Source of the DNA: Plazaster borealis
Lineage: Eukaryota > Echinodermata > Asteroidea > Forcipulatida > Labidiasteridae
Assembly (NCBI GenBank): GCA_021014325.1
Contig: CM037462.1
Location: forward strand, 10,770,501 to 10,834,500
Direction: 5' to 3'
Length of the DNA: 64,000 nucleotides
Shown here: positions 10,001-19,482 of the stretch, piece by piece
Numbering within the stretch: the stretch's first letter is position 1
Layout of the letters: each line of letters begins with the position of its first letter
Program-made: the position numbers and the translations under genes
The notes under the pieces: generated by a model
The model's database searches: none
What the model saw: only the letters and a program-made list of their open reading frames with translations
What the model was told of the DNA's origin: nothing

Positions 10001-10615
10001 CTTTATGGGTATTAAATGTGCTTTATTTCCTCAACACAATTGAATAGTGTTTATCAGACTCAAAGTCAACATTTCACCATAATTTGTTGTGAGGTTTTGT
10101 TATTCAATTAAAAAAACACAATACCACTAATTATACCCTGAGCTATGTAAAATCTATTACGTGCACAAAGGTTAGCTGTGAAGCATCCCAAGTGTCCTAT
10201 ATTTATCGATATAGGACTCCAATATTAAATTTTGGAGTGTTGGCACAGTATACATGGCAAAATAAAGTAGGACACGTGACAGGTGTTCCACCAATCAATT
10301 GAAAAGGATCTATCAGTGTGGTACATAAATCAGTTATTTTTATTTTTATTAATATTTTGTAATGCTGAGGCTAATACACCTCTTCACAGTTTGCGGTAAC
10401 TATTCTTTATTGCAACTTCATATCAGGTGGGAAAATTACCAACTGCCTGCCTGCCATTCGTCAAAAAGGTTAATTACATGTTCATACTTTTTTGCGATTG
10501 CATCTTCCTACCATGACAGGTTTTTTGGGGGCTGTTTTCTCAATAAGCAGGCACTGTATTCAACTGAAACTTTCACATGAGATTTTTATTGTATCTTTCT
10601 TGATAATTTTGCCTC

Positions 10616-10976
10616 TTAAAGGGTGTTTGTAACATTGGTAAGAGTAAAAATATAAATGTTCACAGATTCACACATAACTTACGTGGTATAAAGATGGTTA
10701 TGATGGGAAACTCCCTTTGAAATATTTTTGCTTTAACTGCTATAGTTATTTAGAAATGAGTAAAACAATTAGTTTTGATCTCATGAGTCAAAAACCCGAT
10801 GTTTGAAAACAGTGAAAACACTTAAGATTTTCCCCCACTTTTTTCTGCTGATTGCAATGACCGATTGAGCTCGTGAGCTTAAACTTTCACAGGTTTGTTG
10901 ATTCATGTATATGTTGGGATACACCAAGTGAAGATACTGGTCTTTGACATTTACCAAAAGTATGCAATCCCTTTAA
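10616..10976 (+). mobile_element. TTAA-type element, B-related, copy 4
   Basis: TTAAAGGGTG left end, ATTCACACATAACTTACG, AACTCCCTTTGAAATATTTT, TTTCACAGGTTTGTTGATTC, GGTCTTTGACATTTACC and right TTTAA (10973-10976). Same architecture as B but a distinct subfamily, shared with 14901-15235. Confidence 0.7.
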
Positions 10977-11405
10977 AGGCCCTGTACACTATTGGTAAGA
11001 TCGAAAAACACAATGTTCACAGATTCACACATAACTTACATGATTTAAAGTAAGTAATGAAAGAAAGGGTTCCTTAAAATATTTCTGCCTAAAATGCTAT
11101 CGTTTCTGAGAAATGAGTAAAACAATAGTTTTTATCACGTGCGACAATTTGAAAAAACAGAAAACACATAAGGTCTCTTTTCACTATTTTCTCGTGACCT
11201 CGATGACCAATTAAGCTCAAACTTTCACAGGTTTGTTTGTTCATGCATATGTTGAATCACAAAAAATGTGGACACTGATTTTGAGCTGTTACCAAATTAC
11301 TCATAAAATTAATGGTAATACAAGCTTACTTGGTAAGAAGTACAGCAGCCTCTGATAGTATAAAGCATTTTGATAAACATTTCACTTTGAAGTAATGTGG
11401 TTCTA
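10973..11405 (+). repeat. TTAA-type element, B-related, copies 5 and fragment
   Basis: TTAAAGGCCCTGTACACTAT starts in the same TTAA that ends the previous element. Blocks run to about 11280. A further B fragment follows (GCTTACTTGGTAAGAAG, CACTTTGAAGTAATGTGG) to 11405. Confidence 0.65.
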
Positions 11406-11424
11406 CGGCTCACCCAGGATTATG

Positions 11425-11530
11425 TCTTAGGGGGGGCTCAAATAAACTTAACGGGTGGGGTCCAGGGGCCGGCCTGACGGCCCCTGGTGGGGTCCAAGGG
11501 CGCGGTGGGGGTCCAGGGGGCGAACCCCCT
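11425..11530. repeat. G-rich repeat, G-quadruplex candidate
   Basis: Six or more runs of four to seven G within 100 bp (GGGTGGGGTCCAGGGG, GGTGGGGTCCAAGGG, GGTGGGGGTCCAGGGGGCG), with an embedded GGCCCCT/AGGGGCC inverted pair. Strong contrast to the AT-rich flanks. A loosely similar GC-rich patch is at 12690-12760. Confidence 0.6.
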
Positions 11531-12789
11531 GTAAGCTCTGGGCTTGTGGCGTTTTTGGGAGTGAGAAAAATCAAGCCTCTTTATGCTTAAAATTAATTTG
11601 AGAAATAGACCTACTTTTGAAGCACTTCTGATCATATACATCTTTAATTTTTATTTTGAAAGTTTTCTGTAACATCAACGGGCTCAAAGAAAAGTCTAAT
11701 AAACGCCAAGCTTGCGAGAGCCAATCTCGTGCTGACATCTCTGGAGTCTGGATTACAAGTTTTCAGTGATGTTCGGCCTCCCTCTTGTTAGAACTTATTG
11801 CCACTCAACTGGGTCAGGCAGATAATGCCAGCATGGAGTCCCCAGAATGTTGTGAACGCTGTACATTGTCGGCAACAGTTTTTGTTTTAAATAATAATGC
11901 TGCGGACATTGTGGAAAAGAACGCTCATGTGGGCGGTGCTACCTATTTTTCATCACTGGGCGGCAAATTCTATGAATACGTAGGGTGCAAATCCAGATCC
12001 TACAGATAATCCTTCGTTTTGCGAAAGTGGTGTTAGATCATTATAATTTATATCAGATTACTGTTAAAAAGTGAAAATTAAAAGTTTAACCTGGGAATAA
12101 ATGTGATGTGTAATTTGGAAAGGGTAGGATTGCAGGCCTTTTTATTCCCTGCACATAGCCGACTTGAAGAAACTTGTGGAAAGGGAGCAACGCGTGATGA
12201 CAGTCGTTTAGGATCTGGTCGATTTCCGGTTTAATGCATATTCATTAAAAACTTTGTGGGTTCAAAAAATTACTCTCAGGTGTTTCTAAAACTCAAGTGT
12301 AGTACTATAGGCAATCATTAAGGGGGGAAAACATTGAATGCTGGAACGACTTGAGACCAACGTGAGACATATTTTATCCTGGACAAAGTGGCCCGTTGGT
12401 TTCAAATGCTTAATATGTTTTTGTGGCAAATCTAAACAATTAAAAGTGAGATAGATATCATAAAAGTATGGTGTTCAATATCTGTCTTATTGCAACTCGC
12501 ACCTCGCGTTATCGAATCTCTCATTTAAAAGAGTAATTTTGGCAGAAAGAAAAAAATTGCGAATGGCATAGAATGAAAAGAAAATCCTGCCACCGGAAAT
12601 TAAAAAACACAATAACTACACATTGCACATACACACTACGACTTTTCTCCCTCCCGTTCCCTCTCCTTTCTTTCCTCCCCCCCCCCCATTTTTTTGGGGG
12701 GAACCCTCTTGGGGGGGCTCAAGCCCCCCGAGGCCCCCCCCCCCCTTGGGTGTGCCGTTGATGTGGTTATGGAAAAAGATATCAGTTTT

Positions 12790-13006
12790 TATCAAAACAA
12801 AATTGAATCTGAGTGTATTCCAATTGCAGATTATTCTTCCTGCGTGGACATAACCGCTCAAGATTTTCAGCAATATCTCAAAAATGCTACCACCTTTTGA
12901 AATGAAATTTTCACAGGTTAGTTTTATGGTATATATCTACAACTATATAGGATTGAAACAAACAGTGGGTTCCATTTACCAATGTATATACAATCCCTTT
13001 AAATCA
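12790..13006 (-). repeat. TTAA-type element 'BB', fragment
   Basis: GCGTGGACATAACCGCTC, CAATATCTCAAAAATGCTAC, CACCTTTTGAAATGAAATTT and AATCCCTTTAA match the complement of 43843-44185 and 62808-63192. Confidence 0.65.
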
Positions 13007-14002
13007 GCATCTTGTTGACAAAAAACCCAAACGATGACCCTACCTTTAAAGTGAGAGATATTTATAAATAAATATATAATACATTGATGTATGTAGATTT
13101 TAGCCATAGATTTTGCTGTAGCAAATTGATGACATAGCTTTATGAGAAACGTGCTGTGTCGCTCACCCTGTTTACCCAAGGCTATTTACAGACAAACGAA
13201 GGGAAAATGCTGGTACATCGTTACTAGCCCCCCGGCGAACTTCGGACGCTATCAATGCATCGCCGCCTCCAATATTCCTTCCACCAAACACCGACTGCCG
13301 AGATTTTTTCTTCTTCCCCCCATTAAGGCCCCGGGGGGGGGAAGTGAAGAAAGATTGATTCCTGTCTGAGTCTGGGTCCGTGAGACACTAGCTGGAGATA
13401 CGACTGCCGTGTTTGCTCACGACTACAGATGGAGGACGACACGACGATGGCACGTACAAATACTCGCTGTTTTTATTATCTGCAGGGCACACAGTCGTTA
13501 ATGGGAGAATTGGGCAAGAAAATTTGATCACAAAATGAAAACAATTTGACTTTTTTACTTTGTGCAATATCAACTTTCCAACTACAGGGTTTGTATGAGA
13601 TTCTTGCTCAGAGTAGGGGGGGGGGCTTAGTGCTAAGGGATGTGTTGGTTATTGTTTGAGTTTATATCATCATAGGAACACTGGGGATTAATTAAATTAG
13701 GTACCCCCTGGAGTCCCCCCCCACCCCCCTTTCCTTCAGAATGTGATGTATTATCTTGCATTCGCTGGTTGCCAGTGACGTCAATAGTTTTATTTAGCAA
13801 GTCAAATCAGGAATTGAGTTAAAGTGCAGTGAGAGTCACGGAGATGGAGAAGTGTATCTATAGACCTTTATATCATGTTGCGGCCATCTCGATTTTCTCC
13901 CATTCAAATCAATGCAACCAAACTGAGGCTGGAAGGAGAAATAGTCTGGTTCCTTTTTTTTCCCAATGAATATTAGCATTTAGCACTGATGTTGGATACA
14001 GG

Positions 14003-14092
14003 GAACATGACAAAGATGGTGGCAGCATGATTAATGGTCAATAGCCCTTATTACACTTCTGCCATCTTTAACGGGTTCCCAGTATGCAATTG
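14003..14092. repeat. Inverted repeat around CAAAGATGG
   Basis: Left arm GGGAACATGACAAAGATGG (about 14001-14019). Right arm CCATCTTTAACGGGTTCCC (about 14062-14080). Pairing is imperfect, with a loop of about 45 nt. No coding sense. Confidence 0.6.
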
Positions 14093-14149
14093 GAGTTTAT
14101 AATGCTGATTCTCATTTTACATCAAGGGTCCAGACTACTTTACAGAACA

Positions 14150-14530
14150 ATTTCGTAGAGCTGCTTATAGATATTACATGTTTACAAAAGAGCCACAGAA
14201 GAGCCTGGACTTCCTGCAGGCACGACTTTTACACATTTCAGTGAGGGAACAAAAATGAAATCTTATACTTTATGGAGGTTGCACTGTCTGATTTTGTATC
14301 AATTTTTGATATGATGAAAGGGGGCACATCTCAAAACTGTTCAGCTGTTATTCTTTTTGAATTTATGTGGAAAAAAAATGACACAAAATGTAAAATGTCC
14401 AATATGGCTAGTGCAGTATCTTGCCTGCCAGAAAGGCCCTGGAATGTACAAGGTCACTTTTTTTTTTAATCAAAGGTTACATGGCGTAAAACAACTGTGC
14501 TTACCAGAAACAGGTTACCAGCCAAGAAAA
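14150..14530 (+). repeat. Dispersed repeat 'R', copy 1
   Basis: Long unit shared with 25595-25925: GCCTGGACTTCCTGCAGGCA, GATGAAAGGGGGCACATCTC, TTCAGCTGTTA, ATCTTGCCTG and GAATGTACAAGGTCAC appear in the same order. About three-quarters identical by eye. No protein. Confidence 0.75.
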
Positions 14531-14900
14531 CAAATCCATACATAACATTTCTGACTGGTTTCTTGTTAAAATCTTTGCTCTGCAGAAATTTGTTAAGCAG
14601 TAATTACGCCCAGATTCACGGATGAACGACAAAAAAAGGTCAACGGGTATGCATTGACAAATTTACACTTTAAACAAAAACTTGCAGTTGACAAAACCTC
14701 TACTGGAACGAGAACCTTTGAATACTCTTTGCCAATCAAGTGTAGTCTGTCGGACCTTGCTCTATGGTTGGTGTCTATTTGATCTGCTAAATTCAAAATG
14801 CTCATATAGAACCAATTCACAATCTCGGCCAATTTATGTTTATAGCGAGTCAATTTTTTTTTTTTTCCTTTGCCCAAAACATAAAGGTGACCGCATTATC

Positions 14901-15235
14901 TTAAAGGATGTGCACTATATTGGTAAGAGTAAAAATATAAATGTTCACAGATTTGCACACAACTTACATGGTATAAAGATGGTCATGGTGAGACTCCATT
15001 TGAAATATTTTTGTTTCAAATGCAATAGTTTTTGAGAAATGAGTAAAACAATTTGTTTTGATCTTCAAGTCCAAAACTAAATGTTTGAAAACAGCTTTTC
15101 CCCCACTTTTTTTGTTGTGACTCCAATGACCGATTGAGCTTAAACTTTCACAGGTTTGTTATCTTATGTATATGTTGAGTCACATCAAGTGTGGATACTG
15201 GTCTTTGACAATTACCAATGTTACACATGTGCTGA
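14901..15235 (+). repeat. TTAA-type element, B-related, copy 6
   Basis: TTAAAGGATGTGCACTATAT left end. Then blocks as in 10616-10976, including TTCACAGGTTTGTTATCTTA and GGTCTTTGACAATTACCAAT. A complementary fragment (TTTTCAAACATTGAGTTTTG) follows at about 15275-15318. Confidence 0.7.
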
Positions 15236-15479
15236 CAGCAAGACAAAAAAGTGGGGATAAAAAATTAAATTTTTTCACTGTTTTCAAACATTGAGTTTTG
15301 GACTTGCAAGATCAAAACTGAATGTTTTACTAAGGACTTCTGTAGTACTAAATCTTTCAGTGAAATTTACTATTTGGTTTGCCACCTTCTCTGTTAAACT
15401 TGAACAGCTCTTTTTAAAATTTGGTAAATCACTAGCCAGTTCAAACAAATACAGACACTTGCTTACATCCATTAGAAAC

Positions 15480-15795
15480 AATAACCTCAGAAATGCAAAC
15501 AAACGCTGCCCAATCAAGTGTAGAACTAACAGGTATAAAACAGTCCAATTCCATCCTTTACCAGACTTGGTTGAATTTTAATAGATTTCTGCTGGTTTTT
15601 AACGGAGCTCCCCCCCTGTACATAAGTTTAGGGGTTTCATTTCATTTTAAACACCTCCCTGTTTTCTAAATGTGCTTCTTTGTAAGTTTGTTATTGCCTT
15701 TGAACTTCATTGCTGTTTTTTAAAAGTAATTCAGCTTTTGGGCCGCAGTGTTTGAATTTTTAATAAACCAATAATATTAATAATAATAATAACAA
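15480..15795 (+). pseudogene. Possible LINE 3' end with degraded reverse-transcriptase C-terminus
   Basis: A frame at 15291-15581 ends with KRCPIKCRTNRYKTVQF. RTNRYK followed, in a shifted frame, by IPSFTRLG is like the C-terminal tail of many non-LTR reverse transcriptases (RTNRYKxSFIPxxxRLWNxLP). Downstream lies an AATAAACC and an (AAT)n tail (15765-15800), as expected for a LINE 3' end. Weak, frame-disrupted evidence. Confidence 0.35.
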
Positions 15796-15799
15796 TAAC

Positions 15800-16500
15800 A
15801 AGGTTTTGTTTGACCTATAACCAAGTGTTTGTTGACCTGGCAGCCACACTTCAAACCCCCCGGAAATTGATATATCAAGTCCGATTATCTCCGTTTGTCA
15901 AGAATGAATGCAGATCTGAGACTGAATGCTCTGCTCATTCAACATTAATGCATTCACATTCCCATGAAGAGAGCGAGAGCGGCAGAACCTTGTCACTTTT
16001 CCCCTCTCTTTTTCTGCATTATAGGCTCCCCAAGAGATCTGTACTACGAGGTTTTCTTTTTTATGATGAGCCAAGAGCACGTGTGTGTGCCAAAGCAGGT
16101 GTCCGGTTAATTCAATCAAAAAAAGGGAGAATATACAGACAGTAAATCAAAGGTTCAAACATCAATACGGGAATTGAATTTTGTCATTTTCTTGTCGCAG
16201 ATGCTTCTACGGATGGTGCATATACAGTGTGCATCCAATATATCCAATGGCCCTGTGTGGTTATCGGTACTGCTGTTTATATTCCTCAGTGAGTTAATTG
16301 CTGAGTATCATCCCCGCATGGGATTCTGACTTTCAACGTGAATTTGAATGCTTGGTTCTTTTTGAGGTCGTTCTTTGTGTGGCTGGTTTGTCTGGGGTTT
16401 TTTCTTTTGCTTAATAAAAACTGACAGGTTTAAACTTATTGTTTTGTGACACTCAACCATCCATACACTTCCAGTGACAGCTGACAACTTCACTCCTGTA
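15800..16500. other. Intergenic sequence without recognised features
   Basis: Contains a 111-codon open frame (15810-16145, plus) whose protein has no motif I recognise and no flanking splice or codon-use signal strong enough to call. No family repeat detected. Confidence 0.4.
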
Positions 16501-16503
16501 GTG

Positions 16504-16800
16504 ATAAACCACAGGGAAAACTAACTGGGTTTCCCTTGTGGTTTATTACTTGATATTTGAAATAAAAAGTTGCATCCGCTTAAGGTGATCCCTCGGACCC
16601 TCTCCTGCCGCTTCCCACTTGGGTGTGATCCCTGGCTATACAACGGTTACAGGTTTAATGGCTTCTGACTGGCACCCCAACCCCCTCGAACAAAGATATT
16701 GATAAAATAGGGAGACTGCCAAGATAGGGCTAGAAAGCTCAGTTGGTAGAGGGATACTAACCCCCCTACTAAGCCAACTATAAATAATAATATTTATTAT
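16504..16800 (+). mobile_element. tRNA-like inverted-repeat element 'S', copy 2
   Basis: ATAAACCACAGGGAAAACTA is followed at once by TTTCCCTTGTGGTTTATTA, so both terminal repeats are abutted here. The body then has GGGTGTGATCCCTGGCTATA, AATGGCTTCTGACTGGCACC and an A-box-like AGCTCAGTTGGTAGAGG (about 16738-16754). The B-box side is lost. Confidence 0.65.
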
Positions 16801-17785
16801 TCTTTGCAAAAAAATTAGTAATAATATTCATAAACAAACACAAACATTTTTTGTTTGAAAGTTGTTGGGGGGTTTTTTCTTTTCATTTTACTTTTTTTTA
16901 TATTTTTTATTTATTCATTTTATTTATTTAATAATCATTTTTATCACACTGATATTTTAAAAGATGTGCCACTGAATTTGAAGTAGGAATTCAATTTAAT
17001 GACAGGAAATTTCTTTTTATTTCTTGTAAGCCCCACAATTGAATTTAGGAAAACTGGTTGAATTCTGTCAAATTTTTCAAACAAACAAAACAATGACAAT
17101 TTACAGACTTTAGACTTGCTCCTTAATGCTTAGACTATTCGGTCAAATGAGCATGTTGACATGTTATTGTGGTTTAATCATGCATGGGATTTCGTATCAC
17201 AGTACACATTAAGGGATATCCGACGACGGCAAGAGAAATAATGCAGAAATGAAACATGAACCGAATGATCGACTTCCATTAGACTTGGGTTAGTTACATC
17301 AATTTGGGTTATTTTTATATTTCTGGTAATGGTATAGCATAATTACAATACATTCACGTCACACGTAAAGCGTGTAAAGTTACAATGTGTAGAAAATCCA
17401 TTCTTTGGAATTGTAGACAAAAAACAAGGAAAAACCTTTTTCTAAATGATGAATACTAAAACTATGGTAGATGCTGTAGATCTCACAGAGATTCGATCTC
17501 ACTACCACTTTTCCACTTGTTAAGACCAAAAACTTTTTATTTAAGGTAATAATTAAATAATCTGTTTTTTTAAATTTTTTTGTAATTTTTTCCGTACACA
17601 ATTTTGAATTCATCAATGCATTCCTGAAAGAGAAAATTACTATCTGACACCAATACAAACATTTTTAAGGCAGTATATATAAGCCGGTAGATCATATAGC
17701 GCCCTCCTTGACAAGTACGCAAGTAGTCGACATTATCTAAAGTTTTAAATAACGGTAACCAGAATTTTTGGCCACTCCAGTGTGG
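16800..17785. other. AT-rich sequence, possible but unsupported minus-strand exon
   Basis: T-rich and low complexity at 16850-16960. On the minus strand an acceptor-like TTTTCTCTTTCAG (about 17627-17639) precedes a short open stretch, which could be a later exon of the minus gene at 18627-18929, but nothing identifies it. Confidence 0.3.
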
Positions 17786-18001
17786 CTCAGAGCTGTGTAT
17801 TGAGAGAGTTGCGACATGGAGGGACCAGCTTTCTCCGGTCACGTGGTTGCTGGACGCCATTTTGTTCCCAAATGCAGCACAACCCAATGGGCAGACTAGT
17901 CTGGCACCCTGTATTCGCCAATGCATTTGTTGGAGACAAAATGGCTTCTAATCGCAAGTTGTCGCAACTCTCTCAATATACGGCTCTGGTGTGGCTCAGA
18001 G
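17785..18001. repeat. Inverted repeat with GCGACAACTCTCTC arms
   Basis: TATTGAGAGAGTTGCGACA (17799-17817) and TGTCGCAACTCTCTCAATA (17959-17977) are exact reverse complements. GTGGCTCAGAG stands outside both in direct orientation. Each arm also has a CAAAATGG/CCATTTTG string. Spacer about 140 bp. Confidence 0.75.
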
Positions 18002-18366
18002 AGAAGCGCCCCCACCTGTCCATCATGTTCCATTGCTCTGTCATTCAGCCTTGCAATTTTTTATTTTTTTTTCATCCCCACCCCCCCCCCCAAAAAAAGA
18101 AGACAAAGAATATCCTTCTTTTATTATTACAAATTTACTCCTACATTTAAATGGATTAGTACCAAATTGTTTGTTTCTGATTTGTGTCTTGCGAGGAATT
18201 TGTTTTTAAACGGAAATAAAGTCGAAATTGTAAGGGGTCTGAATCCCATCTCGTGAATACAAAGTCACAATGACAATGCTGTTCCTGAACCAGACTAACA
18301 ATACATATCCGGTAAAAAAAACAGTCACTGCACATATTCCAGCTTTATATATAGCTATTGTTTGCT

Positions 18367-18520
18367 ATTTTGGGTTGAACAAAGAAAATAGGGAGTCCGC
18401 CAATTAAGGGCTAGCTCAGTTGGTAGAGCGCCGGCACATTAATCCGGAGGTCACTGGTTCAAATCCCGCTCTAGGAAGTTTTTCATTGTTCAACACAAAA
18501 TTGTCAGTTTCCCTTGTGGT
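18367..18520 (+). mobile_element. tRNA-like inverted-repeat element 'S', copy 3 (compact)
   Basis: TTTTGGGTTGAACAAAGAAAA on the left pairs with the complement TTTTTCATTGTTCAACACAA on the right. Between them is a tRNA-like core: A-box TAGCTCAGTTGGTAGAGCG (18412-18430) and B-box GGTTCAAATCC (18456-18466), spaced as in tRNA genes, followed by CGCTCTAG. The right flank carries TTTCCCTTGTGGTT, the family's outer terminal repeat. It does not fold to a full tRNA, so it is not called a tRNA gene. Confidence 0.75.
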
Positions 18521-18626
18521 TAATTAAATGAATTTATTTTGTTTACTCTATAAATAAGAAATCCGGTGCAGGCAAAATATCAAATATCTTTTTTTGTTTC
18601 CATTATTTCATGTTATCAAAACCTAC

Positions 18627-18929
18627 CCTTTCTCCTTCCAAGCGAACCAAGCGCTGTTCATTTATTTGCTCATCCTTTCCACAATCACCCCAACCACCAA
18701 GTTTACAACTTTCCACCACCTTGTCCTCCTGATCTTGACCTCGATACAGGTTGTCAGTCACAGTGTCTGCAGCATCCCCCATACCACCAAACGAGGCCTC
18801 CTCCTCAGCGAACTGGCAAAACAGCACCACGCAAAATGCCACCACAGTTACGAGACCAACTTGTAAAGTCCAGCGGCGTGGTGTGACCTCTCTCCGCCGC
18901 GTGATCGCCTCTGAGACCCCATCTAACAT
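18627..18929 (-). CDS. Candidate first coding exon, unrecognised type II membrane protein
   Basis: A 101-codon open frame from ATG at 18929 to a donor-like GTAGGT (minus strand, plus positions 18621-18626), ending on a whole codon. Residues 1-20 are basic (ITRRREVTPRRW). Residues 21-41 are a hydrophobic span (LQVGLVTVVAFCVVLFCQFA). What follows is acidic and hydrophilic, with two cysteines in SCKLGGWGDCGKDEQ and a short helical, possibly coiled-coil end (DEQINEQRLVRLEGER). That layout is the one seen in type II signal-anchor proteins such as Golgi enzymes or extracellular trimeric proteins, but I do not recognise the family. Codon use looks protein-like and GC is higher than the surroundings. 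It starts about 520 bp from the PSMG3 start on the other strand. Later exons should lie below 18600 on the minus strand; I could not identify one. If the exon were not spliced, the frame would end seven codons later. Confidence 0.5.
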
Positions 18930-19449
18930 TATTGTATTGTTAGATTGTCAACTGAGTCGAATAGATAGGTGGTTTTATCTCGCAATAAATAAATTGAATT
19001 GTCCGGCAAGAGAAACAGTTGACAAGTGGTTGCGAACAGCTCACGCGATCACCGCTCTGCTCTCTGACAGATGATGGCACGTGCAATGTGTGGATCCGGA
19101 TGTTGTGTGCTCATTAGACCGTAAATAAGAGGACAGCACAAGACGAAGTTAGCCATCCCCTCCCCTCTCTCTCTTCAGTGTGGAGATGGTGGAGGCATTG
19201 AGACTGATGTCTGTGTGTGTGTGGTATCAACGTGCGATCGTACACTCCCCTCTCGGATCCTCCCCCGTCGCGCGCCAGCACACGACCATGCACGACCGAT
19301 TTATACAGACTGGAGCATTTTTTGTTTATGTGTTAGAGCGCCACCAAGTGTTCAGACATGCGGTGAACGTCGGCATGTTCTGATTGTTGTTGAACAGTGT
19401 AGAATTGTTGTATGAAATTGACTTTGTTTTGCAGAAACATTGTTTGAAG
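18930..19449. promoter_or_regulatory. Probable bidirectional promoter between PSMG3 and the minus-strand exon
   Basis: The 520 bp between two divergent start codons are visibly richer in CpG than the flanks (clusters around 18880-18905, 19220-19290 and 19350-19375) and free of the repeat families that fill the rest of the window. This is the usual look of a shared housekeeping promoter. A TTTATA string near 19299 is a weak TATA-like match. Start sites cannot be placed from sequence. Confidence 0.5.
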
Positions 19450-19482
19450 ATGGCAGGTGATGATTTGCCAAGAACTAAACAG
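19450..19482 (+). CDS. PSMG3: PSMG3 coding exon 1
   Basis: Eleven codons, MAGDDLPRTKQ, then donor GTATGG at 19483. The short N-terminal exon is poorly conserved in the family. It is placed by its ATG, its donor and its phase fit to exon 2. A pyrimidine-rich stretch ending in CAG at 19434 suggests that the 5'UTR is itself spliced. Confidence 0.88.

Noticed and set aside
11785..12009. 74-codon frame with KNAHVGGATYFSSLGGKFYE
   Set aside because: No family recognised and no exon boundaries. Short enough to be chance.
13142..13369. Open frame with GRYQCIAASN, similar to an immunoglobulin-domain ending
   Set aside because: Only ten residues fit, no preceding tryptophan or cysteine of an Ig fold is placed correctly, and no splice sites or neighbouring exons support it.
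15810..16145. 111-codon plus-strand frame
   Set aside because: No recognisable motif, no good splice or start context, composition not distinct from background.
17570..17660. Minus-strand acceptor TTTTCTCTTTCAG followed by ECIDEFKIVYGKNYKKI and a stop, as a last exon of the gene at 18627-18929
   Set aside because: Seventeen residues in AT-rich DNA are not enough. Phase 0 fits, but so would many chance acceptors. No family match.
18412..18480. tRNA gene (A-box and B-box present)
   Set aside because: Arms do not pair into a cloverleaf with an acceptor stem, and the same core recurs in at least seven dispersed copies with common flanks, so it is a repeat.
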